Part shown: positions 47,701 to 61,072 of the stretch, in pieces
Layout: every line of letters begins with the position of its first letter
How positions within the stretch are numbered: position 1 is the first letter of the stretch
The notes under the pieces: model-generated
The model's input: only the letters and a program-made list of their open reading frames with translations
Told to the model about the DNA's origin: nothing
Databases searched by the model: none
Assembly (NCBI GenBank): GCA_029961685.1
Contig: JARWKL010000012.1
Location: forward strand, 19,515,227 to 19,579,226
Origin: Aristolochia californica
Lineage: Eukaryota; Streptophyta; Magnoliopsida; Piperales; Aristolochiaceae
Direction: 5' to 3'
Length of the DNA: 64,000 bases
Translations under genes and position numbers: made by a program

Positions 47701-49734
47701 GAAACAAGATTTTTCAAGGAAAAAAAATTTGTGTGTGGTGAAAATTTGTTTCATGTGCGTTGTAGTGCTCATATTTTGAACTTATTCGTCCAAGATGGTC
47801 TTGTTCAGATTAAGGATATCAATGATAATGTGCGTGAAAGTGTCAAATTCATAAATCTGTCTGAGGCTAGACTTCGCACTTTTTCTGAAATTGTACAACA
47901 ATTAGAACTTGGTGAAAAGAGGTTGGTTATTGATTGTCCAACTCGTTGGAACTCCACTTATGACATGTTGTCTTCTGCATTAAAATTCAAAGATGCATTC
48001 TCTAGATTTAAAGTTAGAGAACCAACTTATGATTGTTTGCCAAGTTTTGATGAATGGGAAAAGGTTGACATGGTGTGTGAGATTCTAAAAGTTTTTAATG
48101 CAGTTACTAATATAATTTCTGGGAGTGACTACCCTACTTCTAATTTGTACCTTAGTGAGGTATATAGGGTAAAAGAAGTTCTGGATTTTCATTCTACAAA
48201 TTAAAATATTTTCATTAAGACAATGGTTAGTAGAATGAAAGAGAAATTTGAGAAGTACTGGGGTGAATGCAAATTATTGATGGTTGTTGCTTCAGTTTTG
48301 GATCCAAGGGTCAAATTAAAGTTGATCGAAATGTGTTTTCCAGTGATATATTCTAAGGAGGTAGCTACAATGAATATAAATTTAGTTCGACGCACCTTAT
48401 ATGAGTGCTACGATGAATATTATAAATGAAGAGATTGTTTCAAGTACTAGCTCTATGGGTGTTTCCACAAGTCGTACACCTTCATCAAGTTCAAGTCGGT
48501 CAAAGTTAACGAGTTGTATGAAACAAAAGGATATAGTTAATTCACCAAGGTCATAATTGGAAATTTATCTTGAAGAAGGTGTATATAGTTGTGAGGAAAC
48601 TTCACAATATGATTTTGATGTTTTAGAATGGTGGAAAGTGAATCATATGAAATTTTGGGTATTATCTAAGATGGCAGTAGACATCCTTGTAATTCCCATA
48701 TCCACAGTAGCTTCAGAGTCTACATTTAGTGCTGGTGGTAGAGTAATAGACTCATATCATTCTTCCTTGGCACCAAATACAGTTCAAGCTTTTATTTGTG
48801 GCAGTGATTGGGTTCAGGTTCTTCACGGTGTAAAGAAAAATCAAAAGGTGAGTTTCTTTGATTAATTATTTATTATGATATTTTTAGCTTATTTTTTAGT
48901 TTTATTTATTAAAATTTTTTTTTATGATTACAACCTGAGAAGAAGTGTGTAGAGATAATGCTACCAGCTACATGATTTTTCATGTTTCTCTCTTCATGGT
49001 AATTTAAATATTTTTAACGACATTAAGTAACTAGTAGTGGAAGAGTATTTTTTTATCTGACAATAACTAATTTTATTTTTTTGCTTTTGTCATAAGTGGA
49101 GATTTTGCTCATGCAGGGACGTATATTATTTTCTAGTATTAAGAGAAACAACTATAGTTTGTAATTTTATAATGGAATTATAGTTTTTATTTGGGTGATT
49201 GTAAATTGATAGTTATATTTCATTTAATTTTGTAGTGTTTGATTATTGTATGGAGTTTATTTATAATGTTATGCAGTGTATGGAGTGTTTAGACTATTTT
49301 ATGGAGTGTATAAACAATTTCATGGAGTGTTTATGGAATGTATAGATAATTTTATGGAGTGTTTATGGAGTGTTTATGCAGGTATTATGTATATTGATTA
49401 TGCCTAATTTTAAGTACAGGTCATGCCAAATTTTATACAAGTATTATATACATAGATTATACTCAATTTTAAGAAAAGGTTATGCCCAATCTTATACATG
49501 AATTATATATATAGGTTATGCCTAATTTTATGTAGAGGTCATGCCCAATTTTATGTAAAATGTATGTATAATTTTATATACAATTTATTTGATATATATT
49601 TTTTGAAAATTTTTAAGTGTATGTTGAGGCTCGAGTTCGGCTCAAAGCTCAGTTCAAGCTCGGTTAAAATTTTTGGGCTCGAGCTAGATAACAATTTTAG
49701 GCTCGAGACGAGGCTCGGATCGATACCACCCCTA
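44755..49734 (+). mobile_element. hAT transposon, defective (unit 3)
   Basis: Duplicated 5' blocks are at 44755-44989 and 46240-46477, the minisatellite is at about 44966-45168, and the right terminus ends at 49734. The flank from about 44492 already matches units 1 and 2, so the true left end may lie further left or be lost. Confidence 0.75.
46806..48865 (+). pseudogene. hAT transposase pseudogene, most decayed copy (unit 3)
   Basis: Shares the older lesions and adds new ones: an A-run near 47720 is one base shorter, shifting frame inside the core, and about 20 bp are deleted near 48420 after YDEYY. The knuckle-to-core order is as in unit 1. Confidence 0.88.
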
Positions 49735-50144
49735 GACTTCACCCATGCTTGGATTTTCATGGGTGATGTGTCCCACTTTGCTTCTTGCGCCACCTTTGTA
49801 TGAGTTTGTTCTTCCTTTATATTTGTGGTCTTTGTTGCAACTTGGATTAATGTATCCTCTTGTTCATATCTTTGAATGTTGATAAATTTTTGTTTCTTAT
49901 TCATTGGATAGTAGAGAAATCCACTAAGACTATCAATCCTTTTCAAAAATAGGATGTGTTATACTTCAATTTAGTACACATAGGTTGATGAACTTCTGGC
50001 TTTAACTGTAAAAATTAAAAATTTACCTTGCATTTTTTAATTACAAGAAAGGATGATGGACCATGTCTATTAAAAGGCTCAAAGACGTTTTTTTTTTTTA
50101 TAAATAGAATGACATATACTTTATAATACAACCCGTATTTCTAG
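49735..50144. other. Spacer after hAT (unit 3)
   Basis: Counterpart of 13511-13920. Nothing recognised. Confidence 0.4.
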
Positions 50145-50348
50145 GTGCTAGTCTTAGAGCACAGTAATGAAGTCGGAGGAGAGAGTTTGGATTTTTTTAA
50201 ATATATCAAAGAGTTACCAGATGTAAGTCTTGGATTCAAACTTTGAAGTTCATTTTTAGTTGTTTGTTGCTACTAAGCTAGAGTTCGCAGAAGAGTTGAT
50301 TTCTTATACTAAGTACAATGCAGCTTTCCAAGACACGTTCGTCTCAAA
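50145..50348 (+). pseudogene. Lambda glutathione S-transferase exon relics (unit 3)
   Basis: Blocks at 50145-50222 and 50284-50348 keep the open frames and splice-like edges seen in unit 1. Confidence 0.5.
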
Positions 50349-51540
50349 GTAAGACACAGGAAATCACATTTGTAGATGACACTAAAGTTTATGTTCTTTA
50401 TGCATTTATTTTAATGGGGGGAGGAACAAATCTACTTAGGGTTATTTTATTCATTTTACTTTTGTATATGTTACACATTTCCATGTCAACTTACTCTATA
50501 TGTTTTGTTATGTCTGTAGATTGAATTTCATGTATTTTGAATTTATAGCATGAGAGATACAAGGAGTTAAGTGGTCTACTTGTATGAGGGGCATTTTTAT
50601 AATTGTGCTAATCTGCTGATTAAATAGAGAAGGGGTTGAGCACGACTACCAACAAACTCAGTTTTTTTACTTCTCTCATCCGTTCTCTTCTCCTCTTCTC
50701 AAATTCTCTCTATTTTCTCCTCATTCTTCACTTTTTCATGATGATCTAAGAGGCTTTGTTCATCATTTTGATTTATTGAAGGGAAGTTTGATCTCACTTA
50801 TGTTTGACAGTCCAAGGAGGGGTGATGGAAGTGTGGCAAAGTGCCTACTTGTTGCAAGCTCCAAAGAAACTTGGGAAATGTTTGAAGAAGTTACAACGAA
50901 ATTTCTCCACTAGTTGCAAGCTCTAGAATGATTTTGGCAGATTTTCTGGTGAATTTTTGCTCTTCTCCTCCACAAGTAAAAAAAGAGAATAAGGAAAAAA
51001 GGTGAAGAAAAATAGGAAAAAAATTGAAGGAGATAAAATGCAAAAAAGGAAAAAAAAAAAAAAGGAGAGGAGTTTCTCTCTTTAAAATATCCAAATTCTT
51101 TCAGAAGAACTATTTTTGTGCCTTTTTTTCTTCTCCTGTACAAGAAAAAAAGGGGAAGGAATATATCATCTTGGCTTCATTTAGAAATATGATATCTATG
51201 ATCAATATATTTAAATGTTATCCATTCAATAGGTTGCGTATAGTACTTGCCCTTAAGTTTGTTGTTTATGAAAAATATATAAAATACCTCTCCAAAGAAT
51301 CCACTGAATCATAACTATGTCCTATAAATATTTTTAATGGTATTATTATGTTGTTTACATTGTAGTCAAAATACATATAATGACCATATTTAAATATCTA
51401 AAACATAGTTGTAAATTTTTATTTTAAAATTTTAATTAATAAATTTAATCGTTTGATCCAATGAAAATTTATCCTTTACCTATTTCCATGTAACTTTAAG
51501 CTATTATTATTTTTATTAAACCCAAGAGATCACAAGGGAA
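50349..51540. other. Non-coding spacer (unit 3)
   Basis: Counterpart of 14125-15453 with a single copy of the 137-bp segment. No gene seen. Confidence 0.5.
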
Positions 51541-53891
51541 TGAGAGAAGAGAGGAACTCCAGCTCTTGGGAGAGAGCAGATGAGAAACCAAGGGAGAGAA
51601 ATAAGAGGGAAATAGAGAGAGGTGTACGGACAAATTTGAGCGAAGAGAATGAAGCTTGAATGCTCTACCCATGCTTTGAGTCTATGTTTATAGTTGTGTG
51701 AAGGTGTTTACATTGACTACATTGCCCTTAGGGCTACATACTTTAAAAGGAAAAAGACAAAAGAGGACATACACCATTTTGGATAATTACAATTCTATGC
51801 CCTCTCTGTGAAACTCTTCCTTATTAACTTGCCATGCCACACCTACACACGTGGGTATATCTTCGCACCCCCTCAAGTTGGTGTTTGTAAATCTTGGTCA
51901 AGAAACTTTTGTGCTTAAAAAAAAATTTGATTGCTTTGATTTGATTCATCTTCTTCTTGTTCACATCTTGTTTTTAGTCTTATTCTTGTTCTCATCTTGT
52001 TTCCCCTTGACTTTGATATTTTAGTCACATAAAATTTGATTACCACAACATGTGAAATTCTTCATTGTTGGTTTCCTCTGTCTTGTATATCTTCTTCTAC
52101 TTCTTTCCCTAAAGTTGGGGATCTCTTTATTCTTTACCAAGAGACTCAACTTTCACAACATAATGGTGGGAGAAGAAAAATCACTGCTAGTCGTACGACA
52201 AATCTCCATACACCAGTCAAAACGGTCATAGTCTGAAACACATTGCACTCAATTTCAAAGATGAAAAAACAAACTTAAGGGCACAACAATGAGACTACTC
52301 ACTTTTTAAGGGTAGCTCAAACACAAATCACCTCTTGGGTGAAAAATAAAAGACTAGACTCAAGCTGGATGTTGGGCACAATCCTATAATTTTAGGTAGT
52401 GGGACTATAGTAATTGATTTGAAGTGATTTTAAAAAACATAAATTGAAAAAAAATTACTTTGAGGAATTAAGGTGCGAATAAAAAGAAAGTATCTCTCGT
52501 ACTTTAAACTGAATGAGACACATAATGCAACTCTTCATATTTCCAATTAAGGAGGCACTTTTAGACCAATAGATAGATAAGAAGTGACCAGGTTCGACTC
52601 AAGAGGGTGATAAAAAATAATTCCTCTATTCACATGATGAACAAGGAAACTTAAAAAAATTCTAATAAGAAAGTTTTGAGATGGAACATAATAATGGAAA
52701 CTTGTGAAAAATAAACTTCAAATAAGCCAATTACTATTTAACACAACTTGACCAATTTACAAATAAAATATTCAAGAGATAATTTTGGAATAAGGGAGAT
52801 TTAGGATACGTATTAGGAATCTAGAATTAGGAAAAAAAAAATTCGAAATAAAAAATTTCAGACTTTGTCAAAAGGGAAATTAAACTCATAATGGGAAAAA
52901 CTTCTCTTAAGAAAACTAAAGTAATGTGAGATCAAACAAAAAACAAATTTTAAGGAATGACAGATACTCAAGTTGGAAAATTCTTGATTAGATTTTGAAA
53001 ACAAATAGGAAACTCAACCAACATTACCAACTCAAAAATTGAAGCAAAAAACTCGTCTTAAATTCGATTATATACATGAAACAGGATACCAATATGACAT
53101 TTTATTCTTCCAAGGTGGATATCTCTCTCTAGAAAGATCAGATTAAGAAACGGTTTATTGGCATAGAAAGTAGACTCACATAGATTTATTTGGATATATA
53201 ATTCTCAATATAAATCCTCTGTAATGTTGGTACAAACCATTCAGGAAGATGAGGTTTTGTGATACAGCATGAAACTTTTTTGCTGCTTTAGAAGTCGATT
53301 TGTCTTTTTTTTAAAAAAATCTGATTTTAGCATTTCTTTTTGAGTTGAAAACTAGAATCAATGATCTTTTCAATGGTAAATAATTTTAAATATTAAAAAT
53401 ACGGTAAAGAAGAACAAGAATTGGGAAAAAAATAATTGAGGAAAAACGAGAAACTTCACTTTTTCCATTTTCTTTTTTTCTTCTTCTTCTTCCTCCCTTT
53501 CTTCTCTATCTTATTCTCCTTTTCCATCTCAGATCTTTGCCCATTGTGGTACCATGTTGATTTTTGAGAAAAAAGAGGAACTCTAGCTCTTGGGAGGGAG
53601 AATAGAAGAAACCAAGGGAGAAAAAGAAGAGGAAAAGAGAAAGAGGTGTATGAACGAACTTGAGGCAAGAGGAAGAAAATTGAATGCTCTACCCCATGCC
53701 TTGAGGCTATATTTATAGTTGTGTGAAGGTGTTTACAATCACTACAATACCCATAGGGCTACATGCTTCAAGAGAAAAAGACATAAGAGGACATACACCA
53801 ACTTGCATAATTACAATTTAATGCCATCTCTATGAAAGTTCTACTTATTTACTTGGTATGACACACCTACACACATGGGTGTCTCTTAACA
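51541..53891 (-). mobile_element. Non-autonomous LTR retrotransposon
   Basis: Two related LTRs of about 330 bp flank 1.7 kb of sequence without coding capacity. The right LTR (53555-53891) starts TGTTGA on the plus strand and has a degenerate primer-binding site next to it (TGGTACCA on the minus strand at 53554-53547, compare TGGTATCAGAGC for initiator tRNA-Met). The left LTR (to 51867) is followed by CCCCCTC, a polypurine tract on the minus strand. This places the element on the minus strand. The outer end of the left LTR is about 10 bp short of homology. A minus-strand TATAAATA lies near 53716-53709. No gag or pol is seen, so it is LARD/TRIM-like. Confidence 0.72.
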
Positions 53892-55374
53892 TGAATATAA
53901 CCAACATAATTAAGGGTCGTCCTTAATATTTTGAGCTATTATAAGTTAAGTATCTAAAAACTAAATGGGACCACCATCCTCTCTCCATTCGGATGACCTC
54001 AACTGCCATCCTATTTGGACTGGGGGGTGTCTTTGATTATTACTAGAAAAATCTTCACCCTCTTTCAAAATTCCTTAGATTTCAAGATCCCTTTGCGACT
54101 TGTGTTGTCTACTCTATTATAAAAAATCTTTCTTCCTCATACCTCTTTAAGTACCATCATTCACAGCACGGAGAGGGGAGAATAGAACCCCTCTCCCCTC
54201 ACCCCCCACCCCTGACTGTGACATAAGAGAAGGAACAAGAAGAACCCGATTAATTGAATTAAAAAATGAGCACAACTATTATGGCTAGTAGAAAGAACAT
54301 TTGTGGTAGGGATCTAACATGATTGAGGAACCCCCAAGTTTATCATAAGTAGATAAGTACACACTAGGTGAGTGTCATTCCATTGGGAACTTGACCTCAA
54401 GGTCTTGTAAAATTCTTTCAATAGCTTCTACCCATTTTGAACATAGTGAGAAATTGATCGGTAGCCCTTGATGACGAAGTACCTTGGCGCCATCATTGCC
54501 AATCTCGATACCTTCCCTTTTCTCACATGCTCCTCGAATTTAAAATCATAGAGATGAAACTTGAAAATGTACTTTAGATTCCTCAAAATCCTATAAAGGA
54601 GTGGTGGAGATGTACTTTAGTAATTCCCTAGTCCATTTTATTCTTGCATAAAGAATCAATAATGATTTTTTGTGTGTTTCCTTCTGAGTTTTACCAATCT
54701 TCTTGACTAGGGTTTTAAATGGATCTAGATATCAATTTGACATGTTGCATAATATCTAAAATTTTAGATCTTTCAGATCCTATTCGTGTACCGGGACCTG
54801 AAATAAAAATTTTGAAATCCGGATCAGATTACAAAAATGATATGAATTCGTAAGTATCTTCGTAAGTATCTGAATCTGAAATGGGGAAACCTATTCCTAA
54901 CCACCTCCCTCTCCCATTCGACTCTCCCCCATTTCATTTTATTATCCTCTTCTCTTTGTCTCTCCTTCCCTAAACCTAGTCTACATCCGTCTATGCATCC
55001 GTCCGTCAAATAGCCATAGCAGACCACCCCTCGTATCTCATTCTCCTCTCTTGTTACCGAAACCCTGGCCTCGAACATCATGGCATCACCTCAACAACCA
55101 AGGCTATTGGGTAATCTTTACTATTCAAATCAACATTCCAACTTCCTTTTACAACTTTGCCTTCATGAGTTTCATCTATTGTAAAGAGGTTTTATTTATT
55201 TCTTTTGAATGTTAAATCAAGATGTGTCAAAAAAATTTAAAAATAAAAGGCTCGCGTGTATAGCATTGTGTCAAAATGCCAAGGTCATAGGTTCGAGACC
55301 TGGTTGGACAAAAGACATGTATTTTCATTTAGTTCTATTTCCATTACTTACACATTGCTAAAAGCGATGGGGAT
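53892..55374. other. Unclassified non-coding region
   Basis: No supported gene. A minus-strand ORF at 55081-54824 is arginine-rich without a domain. A short stretch near 55250-55315 with GGTTCGAGACC resembles a Pol III B box. The 54720-54850 part has repeated GATC/GGATC-type words. Confidence 0.4.
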
Positions 55375-55421
55375 GTTTTGGTGGGCCAGCATGTCATATG
55401 TGTGACATGTTGGTCCAAAAC
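55375..55421. repeat. Short inverted repeat
   Basis: Arms starting GTTTTGG and containing GCATGTCA and TGACATGT, ending CCAAAAC, form an imperfect hairpin with a 6-8-nt loop. It may mark an end of the adjacent element. Confidence 0.6.
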
Positions 55422-55493
55422 AGGATGAGTTTTTTTATCATATCAATTCAATTACTGGGATGGATCAAGATCAAAGTCGTTGGATGGAAAAAG

Positions 55494-55612
55494 GTTACAG
55501 ATCTGAACCATCAGATAAAAAATGTTACATATCTGACTATTAGTTTGGGATCAATGATCTGAACCGTTAGATCAAAGTGGTTATAGATCTGGAACGTCAG
55601 ATCAAGGGGTGA
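55494..55612. repeat. Imperfect repeats around GATCTGAACC
   Basis: About four degenerate units of 30-40 bp contain GATCTGAACC(A/G)T(C/T)AGATC. They lie just upstream of a TATA-like TATAAATAGAG (55639) and could be promoter repeats of an LTR. Confidence 0.55.
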
Positions 55613-55639
55613 TTTTTTCCTGAAGAGTCAGAAAGTTCT

Positions 55640-58600
55640 ATAAATAGAGCTTTAGAACATCAGAGAGAAATTCCATTGTTCTTTAAAGCAAAGGGACAAA
55701 TATCGTAGTTCAATCCTATTCAAGTAGCCAGAAAAGGTCTTGAAGAGTTTGTGGGTTCACTTAGCACATTGTGCACGTCTAAGAGGGCAGAAAGGTTTGT
55801 TTTATATTGGGAAGGGATCGTCTGCATCCTGTTCCTTGTAGGACATGAATCTCTCTCGAAGACTGTAAATACACACCTCGGGCCAGATAGAGGTATTATT
55901 TAGTTATTTTATTAATTTTTATCTGATTGGTGAAGCGGATCGACAAAAGGTACACATCGACACAAGATTTAATTTGGTTTGTTAAAGTTTTTATTTAAGT
56001 TCTATGAGTTTGCTTTATTTTATTTTCAACAATTTTGAAAGAGATTCAAACATCTAGAATGGGAAAATAAAAAAACTTACTAAACAAAACACAGAAACCC
56101 GAATCGTTTAATGGGAAAATTTTCAGTAGATGGCAGAAACAGATGGAATACTGGTTAAAAACTTTAGAGTTATTCTTATTTGTGAGTGCCCCACCAGTTA
56201 GTAGCCCAAAGGACCATAAACCAGCAATATCAGGTGTTAAACACAAATATGAAAAAGATGATTATTTGTGTCATTGTTTGATCCTTAGTGCACTAAGCAA
56301 TAATTTATATGACTTGTATTTTGATGCAAAAAGTACAAAAGGTTAGTTGATTTTCAAGACTTTGTTGATTAGCTCATGGAGCAAAAAGGAGATGACATGT
56401 TTGGGAAAAAAACTGGAGAAGAAAGAGGCTATGGACTTGTCCTAACCCTCCCCCTGAAGCTCTATTTATAGATGAGTAAAACTATAATATTAAAATTATG
56501 TCGCTAAAAATCAAAATAATTACATCAATGTCATCTTTATGTGATGACTCTTTATTTACCATAATGCCACCACTATGTGGGCCTTCCTTGGTCGGGTGGG
56601 CTTGAGGCCATCTTCCAATAAGGTTTATGGAGGACTTTAGAGTTAAATTACGGGCAAGAAACAAAATTTGAATAGAAATTTTTCATAGGAGAGTATTCAC
56701 CTATATGATGGTAGATCGGTAATCAATCAACCACATGAAATTCAAAACATTGTTGCTACGATTATTGCCAAGGGTATCCCTATTGCTAAGAATTTCCTAT
56801 TTCCAAGGTATTCCTATTGTTGCCAAGGGAATCTAGATGGTCAGACTTCTAGATTAGGATGAAACTTTAAAGAGAATTTTGCACAATAGATGAAGTGTTG
56901 GAGTCGATTTGATAAAAAAAGTACAAAAACGACAAAGAGAAAAACTTAGGCAATGGATATGAAGTTAGTGGAAGGGGAAATTTGATAGAATCAAAGAAGA
57001 AGCCCAAGAAATTCCTTGGTAATCCTAAACAAAATATTTTGTAGAACGGAACAAGAGGGCATGTCATGTCTATGGAAAATCGGGTAACTTTGCTAAACAA
57101 AGTACAAAAAAAAAAATTAAAGGGCAAGGTGATAGTACGACTCCTCAGGCAGACTTGAAAATCCAAACTAGCTCGGTTGGAACCGATGAAAGGTTAGTAA
57201 CAACTAACTTGGAAATATATCTAGAACTTAATACAACCGATTGGTGGATTGACATTGGAACAATTGTCCATATTTGTTCTGATATTTCCTATTTTTCTTT
57301 CTATTAGGAGGCTAAAGAGATTTGTTATAATGGGCAATTCCTGTGTTGCTCAAGTGATAGGTGAAAGAGAAATAGAGTTGAAGTTCACATCTGGGAACCC
57401 TCTCACTCTTCACAATGTGCAGTACAAGCCAGATGTATGAAGAATCTTGTTAACGGTTTCCTTCTGAGTCAATTAGGTTACAAATTAGTGTTTGAATAAA
57501 ATAAGGTTGTAATTACCAAGGGTGGGTCTTTTGTAGGAAAGGGTTATGTTTCTAATGGTTTATTCAAATGAAATGTAATTTCTACCAAAAATATCAGTGA
57601 GAATAAAACTTCATCTTATGTCATGCTAGTTGACTCTTTTGACTTATGGCATAGTAGACTTGGGCATGTAAATATGAATACTCTAAAAAGTAGAAGCTCT
57701 ATAAAAAAAATACAAGGTTAAAAAATAAGTGTGAGATGTGTCCAATCAAAACAATCTAGAAAACTATTTAAGTCAACAAGTAGAAGCTCTGACCTTCTAG
57801 AATTTATACATAGTGATATCTGTGAGATGAGCCGTATTTTGACTAGAGGAGAAAAAAGGTATTTTATTACCTTTATAGATGATATTTCAAAATAATTCTA
57901 TGTGTATCTAATTAGGCCTAAGGATAAAGTGTTAGAAAATTTTTAAAATTTTTAATCAGAAGAAGAAAATCAAACCCAAAAAACAATAAAAAAAACTTAG
58001 GTCAGATAGAGGAGGAGAGTATAGTTCTATAGAATTTGGAAAATTCTTTTTAAATACTTTAAAGTATAGGGTTGCCTTGCTAAAGTTAAAATTAACTTTA
58101 ACATGACAAAGCTGAGCCCTCAGACTTATGATGCAATTTTAATAGGATATGCAGAAAACAACAATGCATATTGGTTTTTAGTTGTAGATTCAAATTTACC
58201 TAAAATTTCTATAACTACTATTAAAGAATCTGATGATGCTGTAATTTTTGACAATGTGTTTCCCATGAAAGAAAAGAGAAAATTAGAAGTTGGAAAAACT
58301 TCTAGACACTGCGATGAGGATATTGAAACAGTGCAACAAACTAAACTTAGGGAGAGTAAGATACCTAGGATAGAAAAGAACTAAGGAGATGATTTTTACA
58401 CATTCCTCACAGAGGATGATCCATTGACTTTTACCGAAGCAATGAAATCTTGTGAAACATCCATGTGGGAGGAAGTAGTTAAAAGTGAAATAGATTCAAT
58501 TCTTTCACACCATACATGAGAATTAAAAGACTTACCTCCAAGGTCCAGAACAATTGGATGCAAATGGGTTTTCAAAAAGACACATAATCCTGATGGGTCC

Positions 58601-60135
58601 ATAGAGAAATGCAAAGATACATTAGTTGCTAAAGGTTTTAGTCAGAGAGAGAGGATCAATTTTTTTTTTTTTTTTTACACTTATTCAACAGTTACTAGGA
58701 TAACTACAATTTGAGTGTTTATTGCAATGGTTGCATCATATAACCTCAAAATACATCAGATGGATGTTAAAACAACCTTTTTCAATGGAGAATTAGAGGA
58801 AGAAAATTATATGAAATAACCAGAGGGTTTTGTAATTCCTGGTCATGAGAATAAGGTGTGTAAACTAGTCAAATATTTATATGGTCTACAACAAGCTCCT
58901 AGGTAGTGGCATGAAAATTTTGATAACGGTAATTCTATCATATGCTTTCAAAATATGTGATTTTGATAAATGTGTATATTTAAAAATATAAGATAAGGTT
59001 TTCATTATGTTATGTCTTTATGTTGATGACATCTTGATATTGGAAATGAAAATATCAAAATATTAGAGGTAAAAATATTCCATAATGATAATTTTGATAT
59101 GAAAGACCTAGGGTTAGCGAATATGATATTAGGAATCAAAATAATTAAAAATATAAATGAGATTGCTTTGAGTCAATCTCATTATGTGAAAAAAGTTCTA
59201 AAACAGTTTCGATATGCGAAATGTAAACTAGTTAACACACCATATGATTCTAGCATAAAATTAAAGAAGAATGGTGGCGATAGTGTTTCACAGTTGAGGT
59301 ACTCTTAAATTATTGGAAGTCTCATGTATTTATCAAACTGTACTAGACCAGATATTTGCTTCGCGATAGGAAGACTATGTCGGTATACAAGTAACCCCGA
59401 TAAAACTCACTGGGATACTATTGAAAGACTTCTTAAACATTTGAAAAGTACTATTAATCACATAATACAGTATTATGGTTTTCCAGCTATACTAGAAGGA
59501 TACAGTGATGCTAACTAAATATCTAATTCCGATAACACTAAAGCCACTAAGTAGACCATGATTACTAGATCTACTATGGAGGCTGAAATGGTAGCCTTAG
59601 AGTTAGTTGTTGAAGTTGAATGGCTTAGAGGTCTATCATAAGACATTCCCATGATGGATAAGCCAATTCCCTCTATCTTAATTAATTGTGATAATCAAAC
59701 GACTATTATGAAAGTTAAAAGTAAAAATCATAAGTCAAAGTCATCTAGGCATATTAAGCTTCGATATAAAATCTTGAGGACACTCACATCCACAAGTTAT
59801 AACCTTGAGTTATAGTAAATCGATAGAAAACTTGGCAGATCACCTGACCAAGGGCTTGTTAAGAGGACAAGTACAATATCCTTTGAGGGTGATGAGACTA
59901 AAGCCTATTACTTGAGTTGCCGTCAGTGGCAACCCAACCTATGTAACTGAAAATTCCAAGATGAAGGTTCAATGGGAAAAATAAGGTGAATAAGTGACAG
60001 GTAGGAGCACCAAATTAAAGTGAATTTTATTCACATCCCATCTCTATGAAGTAGGTGCTTAACTGCATTGGATATGAGGTTGGTGTATTAACTTAATGAT
60101 ATCGAGGCTATGATAGAAAAGTATAAAGATGCAAT
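55640..60135 (+). pseudogene. Ty1-copia element relic, gag to RNase H
   Basis: Leader with TATAAATAGAG (55639), then gag (MEYWLKTLEL near 56143), a possible nested insertion at about 56345-56690, a degenerate zinc knuckle (about 57064), a protease motif reading DIGT instead of DSGA (about 57250), the pre-integrase motif LWHSRLGH (about 57645), an integrase core with HSDIC and FIDD (about 57810-57890), reverse transcriptase with KWVFK (about 58562), MDVKT (58760) and LYVDDILI (about 59020), and RNase H with TRPDICFA (59343) and STMEAE (59573). Dozens of stops and frameshifts make it non-functional. The 3' end is interrupted by the hAT terminus at 60136. Confidence 0.85.
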
Positions 60136-60960
60136 TAGGGGTAGCATCGAGTCGATCCGAGCTCGAATCTGCATGTGTTCGAGCTGTGCTTGATTTAAAT
60201 ACTTCGAACTCGAGCTCGAACCGAGCCCAGCCTCGATCCTAAAATTAAAATCGAGTTCGAGCCCAATAATTTAACCGAGTTCAAGCTCAAGCTCAAGCTG
60301 AGACCTGGATCCAACCTACATTTAAAACTTGGCATAAATTACATCTCAAATAAACTATATATAAAATTATGCATAAATTTTACTTAAAAATTGGGCATGA
60401 CCTCTGTACATAAACCCTACATAAAATTTTCTATACACTTTGCATGAAATTGTTCATAAACACTCATTCAATAATCAAACACAAATTTAAATAAAATATC
60501 AATATCAAGTTTACAATCACCTAAACAAAAACTATACATCCGGTATACATTTATGAACTCTAGCTCAAGATTTCATCTTCTCAAGATACATGATATATTG
60601 TTTCCAAAGAGAACATACAGTAATGAATACAACCATAACCGCTCTTCTACTGGTGATACAAATGCTGGGAAAACAAAAACAAAACCGTGGCACGACAACT
60701 GTGCTTAAATTTGATAATTGTTTTTCATATATGAATCAACTACCTTTTTTAATACTGATATTGTACTTATTTTCGTATTGTCGGAGTCCTATTCAAACTT
60801 GCTCTTGTAAAATCAAGATTTGTCCCCAATATACTTGCCAACTACGCCAACTACACATCACCCATGTCAAACAGATGAATGATGCCCATTAAAGATGCAG
60901 TCCAACTGATCTTTAAATGAATGTTGCCCACAGAATATGCAATCCAGTATACATTTATAA
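60136..60960 (-). mobile_element. hAT terminus in reverse orientation
   Basis: Starts TAGGGGTAGCATCGAG, the terminal sequence of the hAT family whose right end is CGATACCACCCCTA at 13509, followed by alternating GAGCTCGA/CTCGAGCT words and then sequence resembling the reverse complement of 13130-13370 (GCATGACCTCTGTACATAA and similar words). No transposase is present, so it is a non-autonomous or truncated relative. The right limit is uncertain. Confidence 0.7.
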
Positions 60961-61072
60961 AGTCTAGCCCAGCTTTGGTAATGATATTGAAAAACTCTTT
61001 GAACTCTTTAGAAGAAGAGAATTAGTTTGAAAAAAAGACCAGACGAGAGAACTCACCTACATTGATTCCTAT

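Noticed and set aside
54824..55081. 85-codon arginine-rich minus-strand ORF
   Set aside because: Low-complexity composition, no domain and no splice or promoter context.
55245..55320. Genuine tRNA gene
   Set aside because: No acceptor or anticodon stem pairs with the T-arm-like part.
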